64,000 nt of DNA from CBDCGJ01 sp965238305 (GTDB taxonomy: Bacteria > Pseudomonadota > Alphaproteobacteria > GCA-2731375), in contig CBDEHK010000001.1 in the NCBI GenBank assembly GCA_965238305.1, positions 2,046,001-2,110,000 of the forward strand. The letters are read 5' to 3'. Every line of letters begins with the position of its first letter. Position 1 is the first letter of the stretch. The notes under the pieces are model-generated. The model ran no database searches. It saw nothing but the letters and a program-made list of their open reading frames with translations, and was not told the DNA's origin. Position numbers and translations under genes: made by a program. This document shows positions 8,238-15,998 of this stretch, piece by piece.

Positions 8238-9209
8238 TTATGAAATCTTGGGTAACATATCCAAGTGTTTTAGAAGGGACACAAAGGTCACGAGTTTCTC
8301 CCGACGAAATTCTTCCGGATCCTTGTCGGAGAAATCGTAAAAACCACGACCGGTGCTCAAGCCCATATAACCTTGTTCCATCATATCTTCGACAATTTTT
8401 GGCGTCGCATAACGTTCCGATGCAAGCGCCTGGCTTAGATAGTTGGAAGCATAATAAAGTATGTCCACGCCGCCCCAATCGATGAATTCGACCAGACCCA
8501 TAGTGGCGTAGCGAATACCGAAGCCGGCCTGGATCGCTGTGTCGATGTCTTCTGCTGTCGCCACGCCTTCTTCGACCATGCGGGCAGCTTCGTTCATGGC
8601 GACGGATTGAATGCGCGGAATAATATAGCCTGGTGAGGCCTTGCAGCGCACCGGTGTTTTGCCGATGTCTTTCAAGCAACTGAATAAACGGTCGATTACG
8701 TCTTCGTCTGTCTTTGCGCCCGGGCTGACTTCAACCAATGGGATCAAATAAGCTGGATTAAGCCAATGGGCGTTCAAAAATTGCTGGGGGTGCACGACGA
8801 ATTTTGCTAACTCATCGACCATGATTGTCGAGGTCGTTGAAGCGACAATGGCATCGCCAGATACCATATTGGACAGACGGGTCAACGCATCCTGTTTGGC
8901 TTCCAGTGTTTCCGGCACCCCTTCAAAGATAAGTTCGGCATCAGCTAGAGCTTCCGTGGCACTCGACATTGGAACCAGATGGATGCGTTGCAAGATCGTC
9001 TCAATGGCATCACTTTCAACAACGCCAGCCTGGGCGAGAAACTCTAAATTTTGCCGAATGTCTTGTTTTCCCGTCTGCAGTAACACGATTGCTTCTTCTT
9101 CAGGCCGGGCCTTAAAGTCAATCAAAGCAATGTCATGGCCAGCGCAGGCAAAGGTGTGGGCGATACCCCGACCCATACGCCCGGCACCGATGGTGGCTAT
9201 TTTGCTCAT
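8238..9209 (-). CDS. 3-hydroxyacyl-CoA dehydrogenase family protein
   Basis: The 323-residue protein has the NAD-binding start IGAGRMGRGIAHTFACAGHD, the catalytic-domain pattern AHWLNPAYLIPLVEV, SPGYIIPRIQ at the domain junction, and a C-terminal helical domain ending with GRGFYDFSD. This is the two-domain FadB/Hbd architecture without a hydratase. The asparagine of HWLNP corresponds to the family's HFFNP motif. Such enzymes oxidise 3-hydroxyacyl-CoA, although relatives act on carnitine or 3-hydroxy acids; LNP in place of FNP fits the carnitine-dehydrogenase-like branch. Its ATG overlaps the stop of the upstream gene by four bases (ATGA), so it is coupled to the octopine-dehydrogenase-like gene. 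Confidence 0.85.
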   Translation of the reverse strand: MSKIATIGAGRMGRGIAHTFACAGHDIALIDFKARPEEEAIVLLQTGKQDIRQNLEFLAQAGVVESDAIETILQRIHLVPMSSATEALADAELIFEGVPETLEAKQDALTRLSNMVSGDAIVASTTSTIMVDELAKFVVHPQQFLNAHWLNPAYLIPLVEVSPGAKTDEDVIDRLFSCLKDIGKTPVRCKASPGYIIPRIQSVAMNEAARMVEEGVATAEDIDTAIQAGFGIRYATMGLVEFIDWGGVDILYYASNYLSQALASERYATPKIVEDMMEQGYMGLSTGRGFYDFSDKDPEEFRREKLVTFVSLLKHLDMLPKIS

Positions 9210-10291
9210 CTGTCGAAACCCGATTGCAGGATGGCGGAAAAAGCGGCATCGCCTATTTCAGCCAATCCCAGATTATCGATATGTCGCTCGCACAAAGACA
9301 AGTCGGTATCTGTGATGGCCGCTGCGATGGCTAGAAACCCGGACGCGATCGGCATCGCCACGCCCTTTCGCGCTGCCAAACTGGTAAGCAACGAGAGACC
9401 TAAGATTGTATCCTCCTGCATATAACGATGCATCTTCAGGTCAATTTTTTCCCGCCAGTCGCCGCTGCCGGTGAGGCGATTATGGGAGGAATTCCCATAC
9501 ATCCACTCATCGCGCTCATCGTCATAGTGATCGGCCAATGGAAAATGCGGTGCGCCGTAACCGAATGCTTCTCTGACAGCGATACGCTCACCATCCAAGG
9601 CATCGGTGACGCGGCGAATAGAGGGTTGCGTGCCTTCATTATGGATATCCCAGGCGTCGAAATGCTCCAATGGGCCTGCATTCATCATGATCAAAGGTGG
9701 ATGGATAATCGGACCGGCATTCATCAAGGCACCGTCCAATGCATCTTTTAGGGGCTCCACCGGATACGCATCGGCCAATATTTCGAGGGCACGATCCGTA
9801 TCCGTTGCCGGGAAGACCCCGGTCGGTAGTCGGGTCGCATAAACACTGATCCGGACATGGTCGGGGCCTTGCATGCGGGCGAGATAGGGTAGGGTGCCGG
9901 TTTCCGCATAGGCGACAGTGGCGGTGTTTCCCGCCGCCTGCTGAGCTTGGGCAAAAATCCAAGATCCGAAGGTGCCGGGTGGTAGATAAACCGTTTGGTG
10001 ATCCTGGAGCAATGGCGTCAAATGGCAAGCTAAATCGCGGTGGCTGGTGCACGGCAGCGGAATAACAATTATTTCAGCGTTATCTATGGCTTTTGCCAAT
10101 TCGTTGGTAACCAGATTAAGCAGCACATCGCGTGTTCCGTGCCAATCTGTTAACGCGATCGCTCGACGATCTATAAGAGAAGCCAACGATTTCCGGTCGC
10201 GGCGCCAGAAACGGACATTGTGCCCGCTGTCGGCAAGATGTGCGGCTGCGGCGTAACAACCATTGCCTCCGCCTAAAACGGCTATTTCCAT
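9206..10291 (-). CDS. NAD/NADP octopine/nopaline dehydrogenase family protein
   Basis: The 361-residue protein starts with a Rossmann motif, VLGGGNGCYAAAAHLADSGH, and has the all-helical C-terminal domain of the opine dehydrogenase family, including a conserved histidine in AGPIIHPPLIMMN. Opine dehydrogenases couple an amino acid with a 2-oxo acid reductively; many bacterial relatives have unknown substrates. It lies between a flavodoxin-like gene (13 bases upstream) and a 3-hydroxyacyl-CoA dehydrogenase gene (four-base overlap), so all appear to be one transcript. Two dehydrogenases of related fold side by side suggest sequential steps on a hydroxy or amino acid. Confidence 0.83.
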   Translation of the reverse strand: MEIAVLGGGNGCYAAAAHLADSGHNVRFWRRDRKSLASLIDRRAIALTDWHGTRDVLLNLVTNELAKAIDNAEIIVIPLPCTSHRDLACHLTPLLQDHQTVYLPPGTFGSWIFAQAQQAAGNTATVAYAETGTLPYLARMQGPDHVRISVYATRLPTGVFPATDTDRALEILADAYPVEPLKDALDGALMNAGPIIHPPLIMMNAGPLEHFDAWDIHNEGTQPSIRRVTDALDGERIAVREAFGYGAPHFPLADHYDDERDEWMYGNSSHNRLTGSGDWREKIDLKMHRYMQEDTILGLSLLTSLAARKGVAMPIASGFLAIAAAITDTDLSLCERHIDNLGLAEIGDAAFSAILQSGFDR

Positions 10292-10303
10292 TTTTCCCCT
10301 GTC

Positions 10304-10771
10304 CTAAAATATTTGCGCGTCTAAACCGGCCGCCATCGCCATGCCGATTTCTTCACATTGGCCAATAAAGTCGTCTTGAAAATCACCTCGGCAAATCAAC
10401 GGTTCCTGTACTGCCCGCCAACGCAATCCAGTGACAATGGTTTCTATCCCCCGTTTTGTGCCGGTGCCGTCATGGCCGGCGCGGATATATACCGCGAAAG
10501 GCAGGCCTTGGGTTTCTTCCAAGCAGGGATAATAAATTCGGTCGAAAAAGTCCTTCAGGGCACCGCTCATGTAACCGAGATTTTCAGTCGTGCCCAGAAT
10601 GATTGCGTCGGCGGCCAGAACATCTGCCACATCCGCTTCAAATGGCGTTCGCACTGTGATCTCAACATTTTCAATATCGGGATGCCCTGCACCGCGTTGA
10701 ACAGCATCGCGCAAGATCATAGTGTTCTCCGACGGTACATGGGCGACGATCAATAGTCTGCGTTTGCTCAT
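10304..10771 (-). CDS. Flavodoxin-like NAD(P)H/FMN reductase
   Basis: The 155-residue protein has the flavodoxin fold pattern: beta strand RRLLIVAHVPSEN, then ADAIILGTTENLGYMSGALK around the FMN-binding loop and FAVYIRAGHDGTGTKRGIE. It is likely a soluble FMN-binding electron carrier or reductase. The gene is first in the minus-strand operon with opine dehydrogenase, hydroxyacyl-CoA dehydrogenase and nitroreductase genes, and has AAGGGA about ten bases before its ATG. It diverges from the SelW-like gene, so the gap at 10772-10899 should hold both promoters. Confidence 0.8.
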   Translation of the reverse strand: MSKRRLLIVAHVPSENTMILRDAVQRGAGHPDIENVEITVRTPFEADVADVLAADAIILGTTENLGYMSGALKDFFDRIYYPCLEETQGLPFAVYIRAGHDGTGTKRGIETIVTGLRWRAVQEPLICRGDFQDDFIGQCEEIGMAMAAGLDAQIF

Positions 10772-10899
10772 TCAAGCATTCCCTTCTACGGCGACGATAA
10801 CAATTCCAGGCAAAATGCCAACCTTTGCTTTGCGACCCTTCGCCGGATTGTGTATCAATAGAGTCATATACCGAGCGATGAAGCGGAAAGAAAACAAAG

Positions 10900-11115
10900 A
10901 TGAAAATAGATATCGAGTATTGCGTGCAGTGAAACTATGAACCCCGAGCCCTCCGTGCGAAGGACAGGTTAATAGCGAAAAATTCAGCCGCCGATGTGAC
11001 CCTGGTAAAGGGTTCGAACGGCGTTTTTGAAATAACCATTGATGGTAATTTAATGTTTTCGAAGAAGTCGCTGGGGCGCTTCCCGGATGATCATGAAGTC
11101 GACAGTTTGATCTAA
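10900..11115 (+). CDS. SelW-like selenoprotein (Rdx family), TGA read as Sec
   Basis: Reading TGA 10930-10932 as selenocysteine gives a 71-residue protein. It begins MKIDIEYCVQ, then Sec11, then NYEPRALRAKDRL; the rest includes VTLVKGSNGVFEITIDG and LMFSKKSLGRFPDD. This is the full Rdx/SelW pattern: a beta strand ending in CxxU, then the G-x-FEI-x-x-DG and FSK-x-x-x-GRFP motifs. Rdx proteins are small thioredoxin-fold redox proteins. Coding similarity continues on both sides of the TGA, so it is not the end of a gene. GGAAAG precedes the ATG by about ten bases, and an in-frame TGA lies just upstream of the start. The stop TAA is six bases before pyrC, so the two are probably co-transcribed. 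A hairpin suited to be a SECIS follows the TGA. Confidence 0.88.
10950..10968 (+). promoter_or_regulatory. Candidate bacterial SECIS element, SelW-like gene
   Basis: Downstream of TGA 10930-10932, CCTCC (10950-10954) can pair with GGA (10962-10964) and GG (10967-10968), leaving a two-base bulge and a seven-base loop GTGCGAA. The loop starts with G at +23 and T at +24 after the TGA. Bacterial SECIS hairpins lie in the coding sequence just after the UGA, with a G among the first loop bases to bind SelB. The stem is short, so folding should be tested. Confidence 0.6.
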
Positions 11116-11121
11116 TTTTCC

Positions 11122-12168
11122 ATGGCAGAAATTCAAAGACTAAAAATCCGCCGGCCCGACGACTGGCATCTGCACCTGCGGGATGGCGATATGCTGTCGA
11201 CTGTGTTGCCCGCGACAGCGGCACAATTTGGCCGCGCCATCGTCATGCCGAACTTGGTGCGGCCGGTGGTGACTTGTGACGATGCGGAAGCTTATTTGCG
11301 GCGGATACAGGCTGCTTTGCCTGAAAACAGCGACTTCGAACCCCTGATGACGCTTTACTTGACCGAACAAACCGATCCCGCCGACGTCAGGGCAGGCCAT
11401 GCGCGAGGGCTGGTCAAAGCCTTAAAACTTTATCCTGCCGGTGCGACGACAAATTCTGACGCCGGGGTACGCAATATCGAAGCGGTTTACCCAGTGTTGG
11501 AAGTGATGGCGGAAATTGGCCTGCCGTTGCTTATTCATGGTGAAGTCGTCGATAGCGAGATCGATATTTTCGATCGGGAAGCGGTGTTCATTGACCGCGT
11601 CTTGATCCCCTTGCGCGATCGCTTGCCGGCGTTGAAGGTCGTATTTGAACATGTCACGACGGCGGAAGGGACCGCTTACGTACAATCGGCGTCAGGCAAT
11701 GTCGCGGCGACAGTGACCCCGCACCATCTCATGATCAATCGAAACGCCATGTTAGTCGGCGGCATCCAGCCGCACAATTATTGTCTGCCGGTGCCAAAGC
11801 GGGAACGCCATCGTGAAGCTTTGGTTGAGGCGGTGATCTCTGGCGACAAACGCTTCTTTCTGGGTACCGATTCGGCGCCGCATTTGAATGATGCAAAGGA
11901 AGCCGCTTGTGGCTGCGCCGGGATATTCAACGTTAGTGTCGCGTTAGCCTGTTATGCGCAGGTCTTTGACGATGCCGGCGCTTTGGATCATTTGGAAGCC
12001 TTTTGTTCCCTGAATGGGCCTGCATTTTATGGTCTTCCGGTAAATGAGCCGACCACGATATTGGCGAAATCCGCAGCGCCTGTTGCCTGCCCTGAACCGT
12101 TGAAATTGGGCGTGCAATATCTGACCGATTTTGATCCGGGCTTCCCGCTCCACTGGCAGGTGGTATAA
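11122..12168 (+). CDS. pyrC: Dihydroorotase (type II)
   Basis: The 348-residue protein matches E. coli-type dihydroorotase. The metal ligands His16 and His18 are in DDWHLHLRDG, the carboxylated lysine is Lys102 in ALKLYPAGATTNS, and further ligands are in LLIHGEV, FEHVTT and the catalytic Asp in FLGTDSAPH. It closes carbamoyl aspartate to dihydroorotate, the third step of pyrimidine synthesis. Length and motifs are complete. It begins six bases after the SelW-like stop codon with no strong ribosome site of its own, suggesting coupling to that gene. pyrE follows. Confidence 0.96.
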   Translation: MAEIQRLKIRRPDDWHLHLRDGDMLSTVLPATAAQFGRAIVMPNLVRPVVTCDDAEAYLRRIQAALPENSDFEPLMTLYLTEQTDPADVRAGHARGLVKALKLYPAGATTNSDAGVRNIEAVYPVLEVMAEIGLPLLIHGEVVDSEIDIFDREAVFIDRVLIPLRDRLPALKVVFEHVTTAEGTAYVQSASGNVAATVTPHHLMINRNAMLVGGIQPHNYCLPVPKRERHREALVEAVISGDKRFFLGTDSAPHLNDAKEAACGCAGIFNVSVALACYAQVFDDAGALDHLEAFCSLNGPAFYGLPVNEPTTILAKSAAPVACPEPLKLGVQYLTDFDPGFPLHWQVV

Positions 12169-12212
12169 AAACCGTCGCAATGAACCGATGAGCAAAGAAG
12201 GAGAGAGAATAC

Positions 12213-12890
12213 ATGCTCTCAAGCGATTTTCCCGATAAAGAAAAGATTGCCGAACTGACGGCAAAAATGATGATTGAAGTAGAAGCCGTGCTGTTCCGCG
12301 CCGATGACCCCTTCAAACTGACCTCGGGCAAACATAGCCCGGTCTATGTCGACTGCCGGAAGCTAATATCCTATCCACGTGTTCGCAACACAATGATGGA
12401 TTTTGGCGCCTCGATCATCAAAAGCGATATCGGTTTCGAAAGCATCGATAGCGTTGCTGGTGGGGAAACGGCAGGCATACCGTTCGCGGCCTGGCTGGCC
12501 GACCGTCTGTTCCTGCCAATGCAATATATCCGCAAGAAGCCTAAAGGTTTTGGCCGCGACGCGCGCATAGAGGGCGATTTGCCGGAAGGTTCCCGCGTTC
12601 TGTTGGTTGAAGATTTGACCACGGATGGCGGCAGTAAAATCTCCTTCTGTGAAGGCTTGCGCGAAGCCGGCGCCGAGGTGACCGATAATTTTGTTGTTTT
12701 CTATTACGATATCTTTCCCCAAGCGCAGAAGACTTTCGATGATTTAGGGGTTCGCTTGCATTATCTGGCGACTTGGTGGGACATTCTGGCGGTGGCGAAA
12801 AAGAACAACTATTTTGACACCAAAACCCTGGATGTGGTGGAAGCGTTCTTGAATGCCCCGGTCGAGTGGCAGGAAGCTCATGCCGAGTAG
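12213..12890 (+). CDS. pyrE: Orotate phosphoribosyltransferase
   Basis: The 225-residue protein carries the PRPP-binding signature RVLLVEDLTTDGGS and the orotate-PRTase start FKLTSGKHSPVYVDCRKL. It joins orotate to PRPP to form orotidine monophosphate in pyrimidine synthesis. AAGGAGAG precedes the ATG. It follows pyrC by 44 bases and the tdk start comes five bases after its stop, so pyrC-pyrE-tdk form a pyrimidine operon. The C-terminus (TWWDILAVAKKNNYFD) matches the alphaproteobacterial OPRT form. Confidence 0.94.
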   Translation: MLSSDFPDKEKIAELTAKMMIEVEAVLFRADDPFKLTSGKHSPVYVDCRKLISYPRVRNTMMDFGASIIKSDIGFESIDSVAGGETAGIPFAAWLADRLFLPMQYIRKKPKGFGRDARIEGDLPEGSRVLLVEDLTTDGGSKISFCEGLREAGAEVTDNFVVFYYDIFPQAQKTFDDLGVRLHYLATWWDILAVAKKNNYFDTKTLDVVEAFLNAPVEWQEAHAE

Positions 12891-12895
12891 TCAAA

Positions 12896-13474
12896 ATGGC
12901 CAAGCTCTATTTCTATTATTCGTCGATGAACGCCGGGAAAAGCACGATCCTGCTGCAATCGAGCTACAACTATCATGAGATGGGGATGGAGACTATGCTG
13001 TTTACGGCGGCCTTGGATGATCGGTTTGGTGAACCGAAGATCAGCTCCCGTATCGGATTGGAAGCCGACGCCACGCTTTATAATCAGCGTGATAATTTGC
13101 TGGAACAAATCAAAGCGCGACACGAACAAAGCAAAATTGCCTGCGTTCTAGTCGATGAGGCACAGTTTTTGACGCCCCTACAAGTTGACCAGTTGACAGA
13201 TGTTGCTGACTATCTGTCGATCCCGGTGATCGCCTACGGTTTGCGGACGGATTTCCGTGGCGAGCTTTTCCCCGGCAGCCAACGCTTGTTGGCGGTGGCG
13301 GATGAAATGCGGGAAGTGAAAACGATCTGTCGCTGCGGCAAAAAAGCGACCATGGTTGTCCGCACCGATGAAAACGGCCAAGCGATCAAGGATGGCGAGC
13401 AGATCGTAATCGGTGGCAATGACCGCTATATTTCGGTTTGCCGCAAACATTGGAAAGAAATGATCCACGGTTAG
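12896..13474 (+). CDS. tdk: Thymidine kinase
   Basis: The 192-residue protein closely follows E. coli Tdk. It begins AKLYFYYSSMNAGKST (P-loop), has the base Asp-Glu in VLVDEAQFL, the lasso-region pattern VIAYGLRTDFRGELFPGS and zinc cysteines in ICRCGKKA and SVCRKHW. It phosphorylates thymidine or deoxyuridine for salvage. The ATG at 12896 is five bases after the pyrE stop; a longer frame starting at 12866 runs into pyrE and is not needed. The link with pyrC and pyrE joins salvage to synthesis. Confidence 0.95.
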   Translation: MAKLYFYYSSMNAGKSTILLQSSYNYHEMGMETMLFTAALDDRFGEPKISSRIGLEADATLYNQRDNLLEQIKARHEQSKIACVLVDEAQFLTPLQVDQLTDVADYLSIPVIAYGLRTDFRGELFPGSQRLLAVADEMREVKTICRCGKKATMVVRTDENGQAIKDGEQIVIGGNDRYISVCRKHWKEMIHG

Positions 13475-13480
13475 TTTCGG

Positions 13481-14833
13481 ATGGTAAAAACCTTCAACGA
13501 TATTCGTCACGCTGAATTCAAACACCAGCCTTATTGGTGGGAAGCGGCCCCGCCTGGCGATGATTTGGCTGGTGATTTGCCGAACAAATGCGAAGTTTTT
13601 GTCATTGGCGCCGGATATTCAGGCCTGAACGCGGCCTTTGAACTTCTAAAAACCGGACATGACGTCTGCGTTTGTGATGCCGAAACCCTTGGTTTTGGCG
13701 CCAGTTCCAGGAATGGCGGCGGCGTCAGCGCCGGCACCAATTTGGGCAAAGGCATCTCCGGCACGCCTGGCCAGCGAGATGATGATACGGCTGGCAAAGA
13801 GATCAGGGAGGCCCTGCTGGCGGAAAGTGCGGCGGCGCTCACCCACCTTGAGAGCGTTTTGGCCGAACAACAAATTGACTGTTTCTATGAACAGGCCGGG
13901 CGATTTGTTGGTGCTTATACGCAAGAACATTTCGATGCTTTCGCACCAAAAATCGCGATGGTGGAAAAACACACCAAGCAAGGCCTTACCTTGTTGAGCC
14001 GGGAGGAACAGCGTCAAGCTATCGGTTCCGATTTTTACTTTGGCGGCATGTTGGTGCAACGCGCCAGTAAGTTGCATCCCGCGCTATACTTGAAGGGATT
14101 GCTGACGGCCGCAGACCGCGCCGGCGTTCGTCTCTGCGCCAATAATCGGGTCAAGAAGATTGATGGCCGCAAAGGCGCGTTCACTATTCGCACGGAAAAG
14201 GGCGATTGCCAGGCCGAACAGGTGATCATCGCCACCAATGGATATACCGATGGAGTGGCGCCGGAATTACGCAAACGCCTAGTGCCCGTCGCCAGCCATA
14301 TTATCGCCACCGAAGAGTTGCCGGACGGGCTTTGCGACAAGCTTTTCCCGGGCGGCCGGAATATTTCTGAAACCCCAAGGATTTTACACTATTACCGGCC
14401 TTGCCCGGAAAACAAACGGGTGATTTTTGGCGGGCGAGCAAAATTTACCGATGCCGGCGTTGAAATCGTTGCGCCGATTTTGCATGCGCGGATGGTCGAA
14501 CGGTTTCCGGAACTAGAAGACGCGAAAATCACCCACGCCTGGTCCGGAAATGTCGCTTTCACCATGGATAGTGTGCCGCATCTGGGTAATCTGCGGGACG
14601 GCGTGCATTATTGTGTCGGCTGCAATGGTAGCGGCGTTGCTATGCTCAGTTATTTGGGGTTTTTGGTGGCGAAGATTATCCACGAAGGCGAAGCTTTCAA
14701 AACACCCTATGCCGGGCGGCCATTTCCGAAAGTGCCGCTGCCTTTCTATACCGGTAATCCCTGGTTCCTACCGGTCCTGGGTACTTACTATCTTCACCTC
14801 GACAAGCGCGAGCGTGCCCGTGCCACAGCCTAA
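13481..14833 (+). CDS. FAD-dependent amine/amino acid oxidase (DAO family)
   Basis: The 450-residue flavoprotein has an N-terminal motif HQPYWWEAAPP, then the FAD-binding VFVIGAGYSGLNAAFELLKTG and ASSRNGGGVSAG, and ends with VGCNGSGVAMLSYLG. This arrangement is that of the PuuB/OrdL group, which oxidises gamma-glutamylputrescine or N-methyl amino acids. There is no signal peptide, so it is cytosolic. It follows tdk by six bases and precedes the peroxiredoxin-like selenoprotein by 66 bases. Since such oxidases make hydrogen peroxide, the neighbouring peroxidase is a plausible partner. The substrate is unknown. Confidence 0.86.
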   Translation: MVKTFNDIRHAEFKHQPYWWEAAPPGDDLAGDLPNKCEVFVIGAGYSGLNAAFELLKTGHDVCVCDAETLGFGASSRNGGGVSAGTNLGKGISGTPGQRDDDTAGKEIREALLAESAAALTHLESVLAEQQIDCFYEQAGRFVGAYTQEHFDAFAPKIAMVEKHTKQGLTLLSREEQRQAIGSDFYFGGMLVQRASKLHPALYLKGLLTAADRAGVRLCANNRVKKIDGRKGAFTIRTEKGDCQAEQVIIATNGYTDGVAPELRKRLVPVASHIIATEELPDGLCDKLFPGGRNISETPRILHYYRPCPENKRVIFGGRAKFTDAGVEIVAPILHARMVERFPELEDAKITHAWSGNVAFTMDSVPHLGNLRDGVHYCVGCNGSGVAMLSYLGFLVAKIIHEGEAFKTPYAGRPFPKVPLPFYTGNPWFLPVLGTYYLHLDKRERARATA

Positions 14834-14899
14834 GTGATAGACAAGGCGGATGAAGCCGGCCAATATAGTTGTGCCTAATCAATCAAAAAGGAATAAAAT

Positions 14900-15346
14900 A
14901 TGGCAGTGTTAGAAGAAGGCAGCCAGGCGCCAGATTTTACCGTCGTCAATCAGGCAGGCGAACAAGTGTCGTTGTCCGGTTTTCGCGGAAAGAATGTGGT
15001 GTTGTGGTGGTATCCAAAAGCCGACACACCCGGTTGAACCATCGAAGGCAAGGGGTTCCGTGATCGAATCCAAGACTTTGAAAGTAAAAATACAGTGGTG
15101 TTGGGCATAAGCTGCGATACGCCGGCGGAAAATCAGGCGTTTCGGGATAAGTTCGAGTTCCCCTATGATCTTTTGAGCGACGAAGATCGCAGGGTCTCGA
15201 TGGCCTGGGGTGCGGCGGAGACGCCGGATGCAAAATATCCGGCCCGGATCAGCTATCTTATTGATGCGGAAGGTAAAATATCCAAAGCTTATGAAAAAGT
15301 CGTACCCGCCGAACATCCGGACCAAGTCCTCAGCGATTTAGCTTAA
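14900..15346 (+). CDS. BCP-like peroxiredoxin selenoprotein, TGA read as Sec
   Basis: With TGA 15035-15037 read as selenocysteine, the product has 148 residues. It reads VVLWWYPKADTPG, Sec46, TIEGKGFRDR, then NTVVLGISCDTPAENQAF and LLSDEDRRVSMAWG. The family motif P-x3-T-x2-C (Pro39, Thr43, Cys46) is kept with Sec in place of the peroxidatic cysteine. The usual BCP resolving cysteine five residues later is absent; Cys72 is the only other thiol. Such enzymes reduce hydrogen and organic peroxides. AAGGA stands about eight bases before the ATG. Similarity to peroxiredoxin runs on both sides of the TGA in one frame, and a strong hairpin follows it. The gene follows a flavin oxidase that may produce peroxide. 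Confidence 0.9.
15053..15071 (+). promoter_or_regulatory. Candidate bacterial SECIS element, peroxiredoxin gene
   Basis: GGGTTC (15053-15058) pairs with GAATCC (15066-15071), six pairs with one G-U, enclosing the loop CGTGATC. The loop G and T are at +23 and +24 after TGA 15035-15037, the same distance as in the SelW-like gene. A G in the first two loop bases and this spacing fit the bacterial SECIS rule for binding SelB. Confidence 0.72.
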
Positions 15347-15998
15347 TTCGGTCTTTTGCCGCGGCGCCATTGCGTAATTGACGCATAACGTCTTCGGCAC
15401 TGATGACGCCTCTCGTATCTATTTCAATGCCTGCCGCAGCAAGGGTTTCAGCAACCCAGCTATTGCAGGTATTGAAGATATGAAACTGTCCAACCGCGGG
15501 ATAAAAGTAACTATTTGCGTAGCGGCCAGCCGCAATCGGCGCAATCTTCGTTCGCTTGTCGCGCTGAAAACTAGTCGCAATTTGCTGCAGCAGGTTCAGA
15601 ATTTGTTGTTCGGATAATTGCAATATTATAACTTCCGCCTCGCGATAGTAGATTTCCGGTACATGTGGCATCGCATTGATATGCATCACCGCATCGGTTG
15701 GAGCCAACGCAGCCTCTAGGGTTGTCATAAGATCTGGTGCGTCCGCTTGGTAGAATGCAACATCGCCCCAGCCGAATTCGAGGTAACGGGAGGTTGGGAA
15801 GTCCAGAACTTCCGGCAATATTTTTACGTCTATATCAGCAGTGGAAATCGCGATGCCCGTATGCCAGCCATTGCTCACGATCCGAATTTCTGCTGATATT
15901 GTGGTTGACGCGGGAGCGGCCGAGAGCTGGTACGGCAGCCATAGAAAAATCGCCAATATAACCAGAGGTAACAGATGGAATTTGAGAGCAACCGTCAC
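15330..15998 (-). CDS. DUF2459-family protein
   Basis: The protein has a hydrophobic N-terminal segment (LPLVILAIFLWLPYQLSA), so it is exported or membrane anchored, and then the DUF2459 pattern IRIVSNGWHTGIAI, YLEFGWGDVAFYQ and FNTCNSWVAETLAAAGI. The His, Cys and Asn of these motifs suggest an NlpC/P60-like hydrolase fold, but no activity is established for the family. I chose the GTG at 15998, just before the signal segment; an ATG at 16076 would add 26 residues and overlap the divergent desaturase gene by 102 bases. Neither start has a clear ribosome site. It converges with the peroxiredoxin gene, overlapping its last 17 bases. Confidence 0.78.
   Translation of the reverse strand: MTVALKFHLLPLVILAIFLWLPYQLSAAPASTTISAEIRIVSNGWHTGIAISTADIDVKILPEVLDFPTSRYLEFGWGDVAFYQADAPDLMTTLEAALAPTDAVMHINAMPHVPEIYYREAEVIILQLSEQQILNLLQQIATSFQRDKRTKIAPIAAGRYANSYFYPAVGQFHIFNTCNSWVAETLAAAGIEIDTRGVISAEDVMRQLRNGAAAKDRIKLNR

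Noticed and set aside
10992..11030. GGTTCGAAC-like stretch as a tRNA T-arm
   Set aside because: No cloverleaf can be built around it, and it is part of the SelW-like coding sequence.
15035..15037. TGA in the peroxiredoxin gene as a nonsense mutation (pseudogene)
   Set aside because: It falls exactly at the catalytic cysteine, the rest is intact, the ribosome site is good and a SECIS-like hairpin follows. The same arrangement occurs in an unrelated gene nearby.
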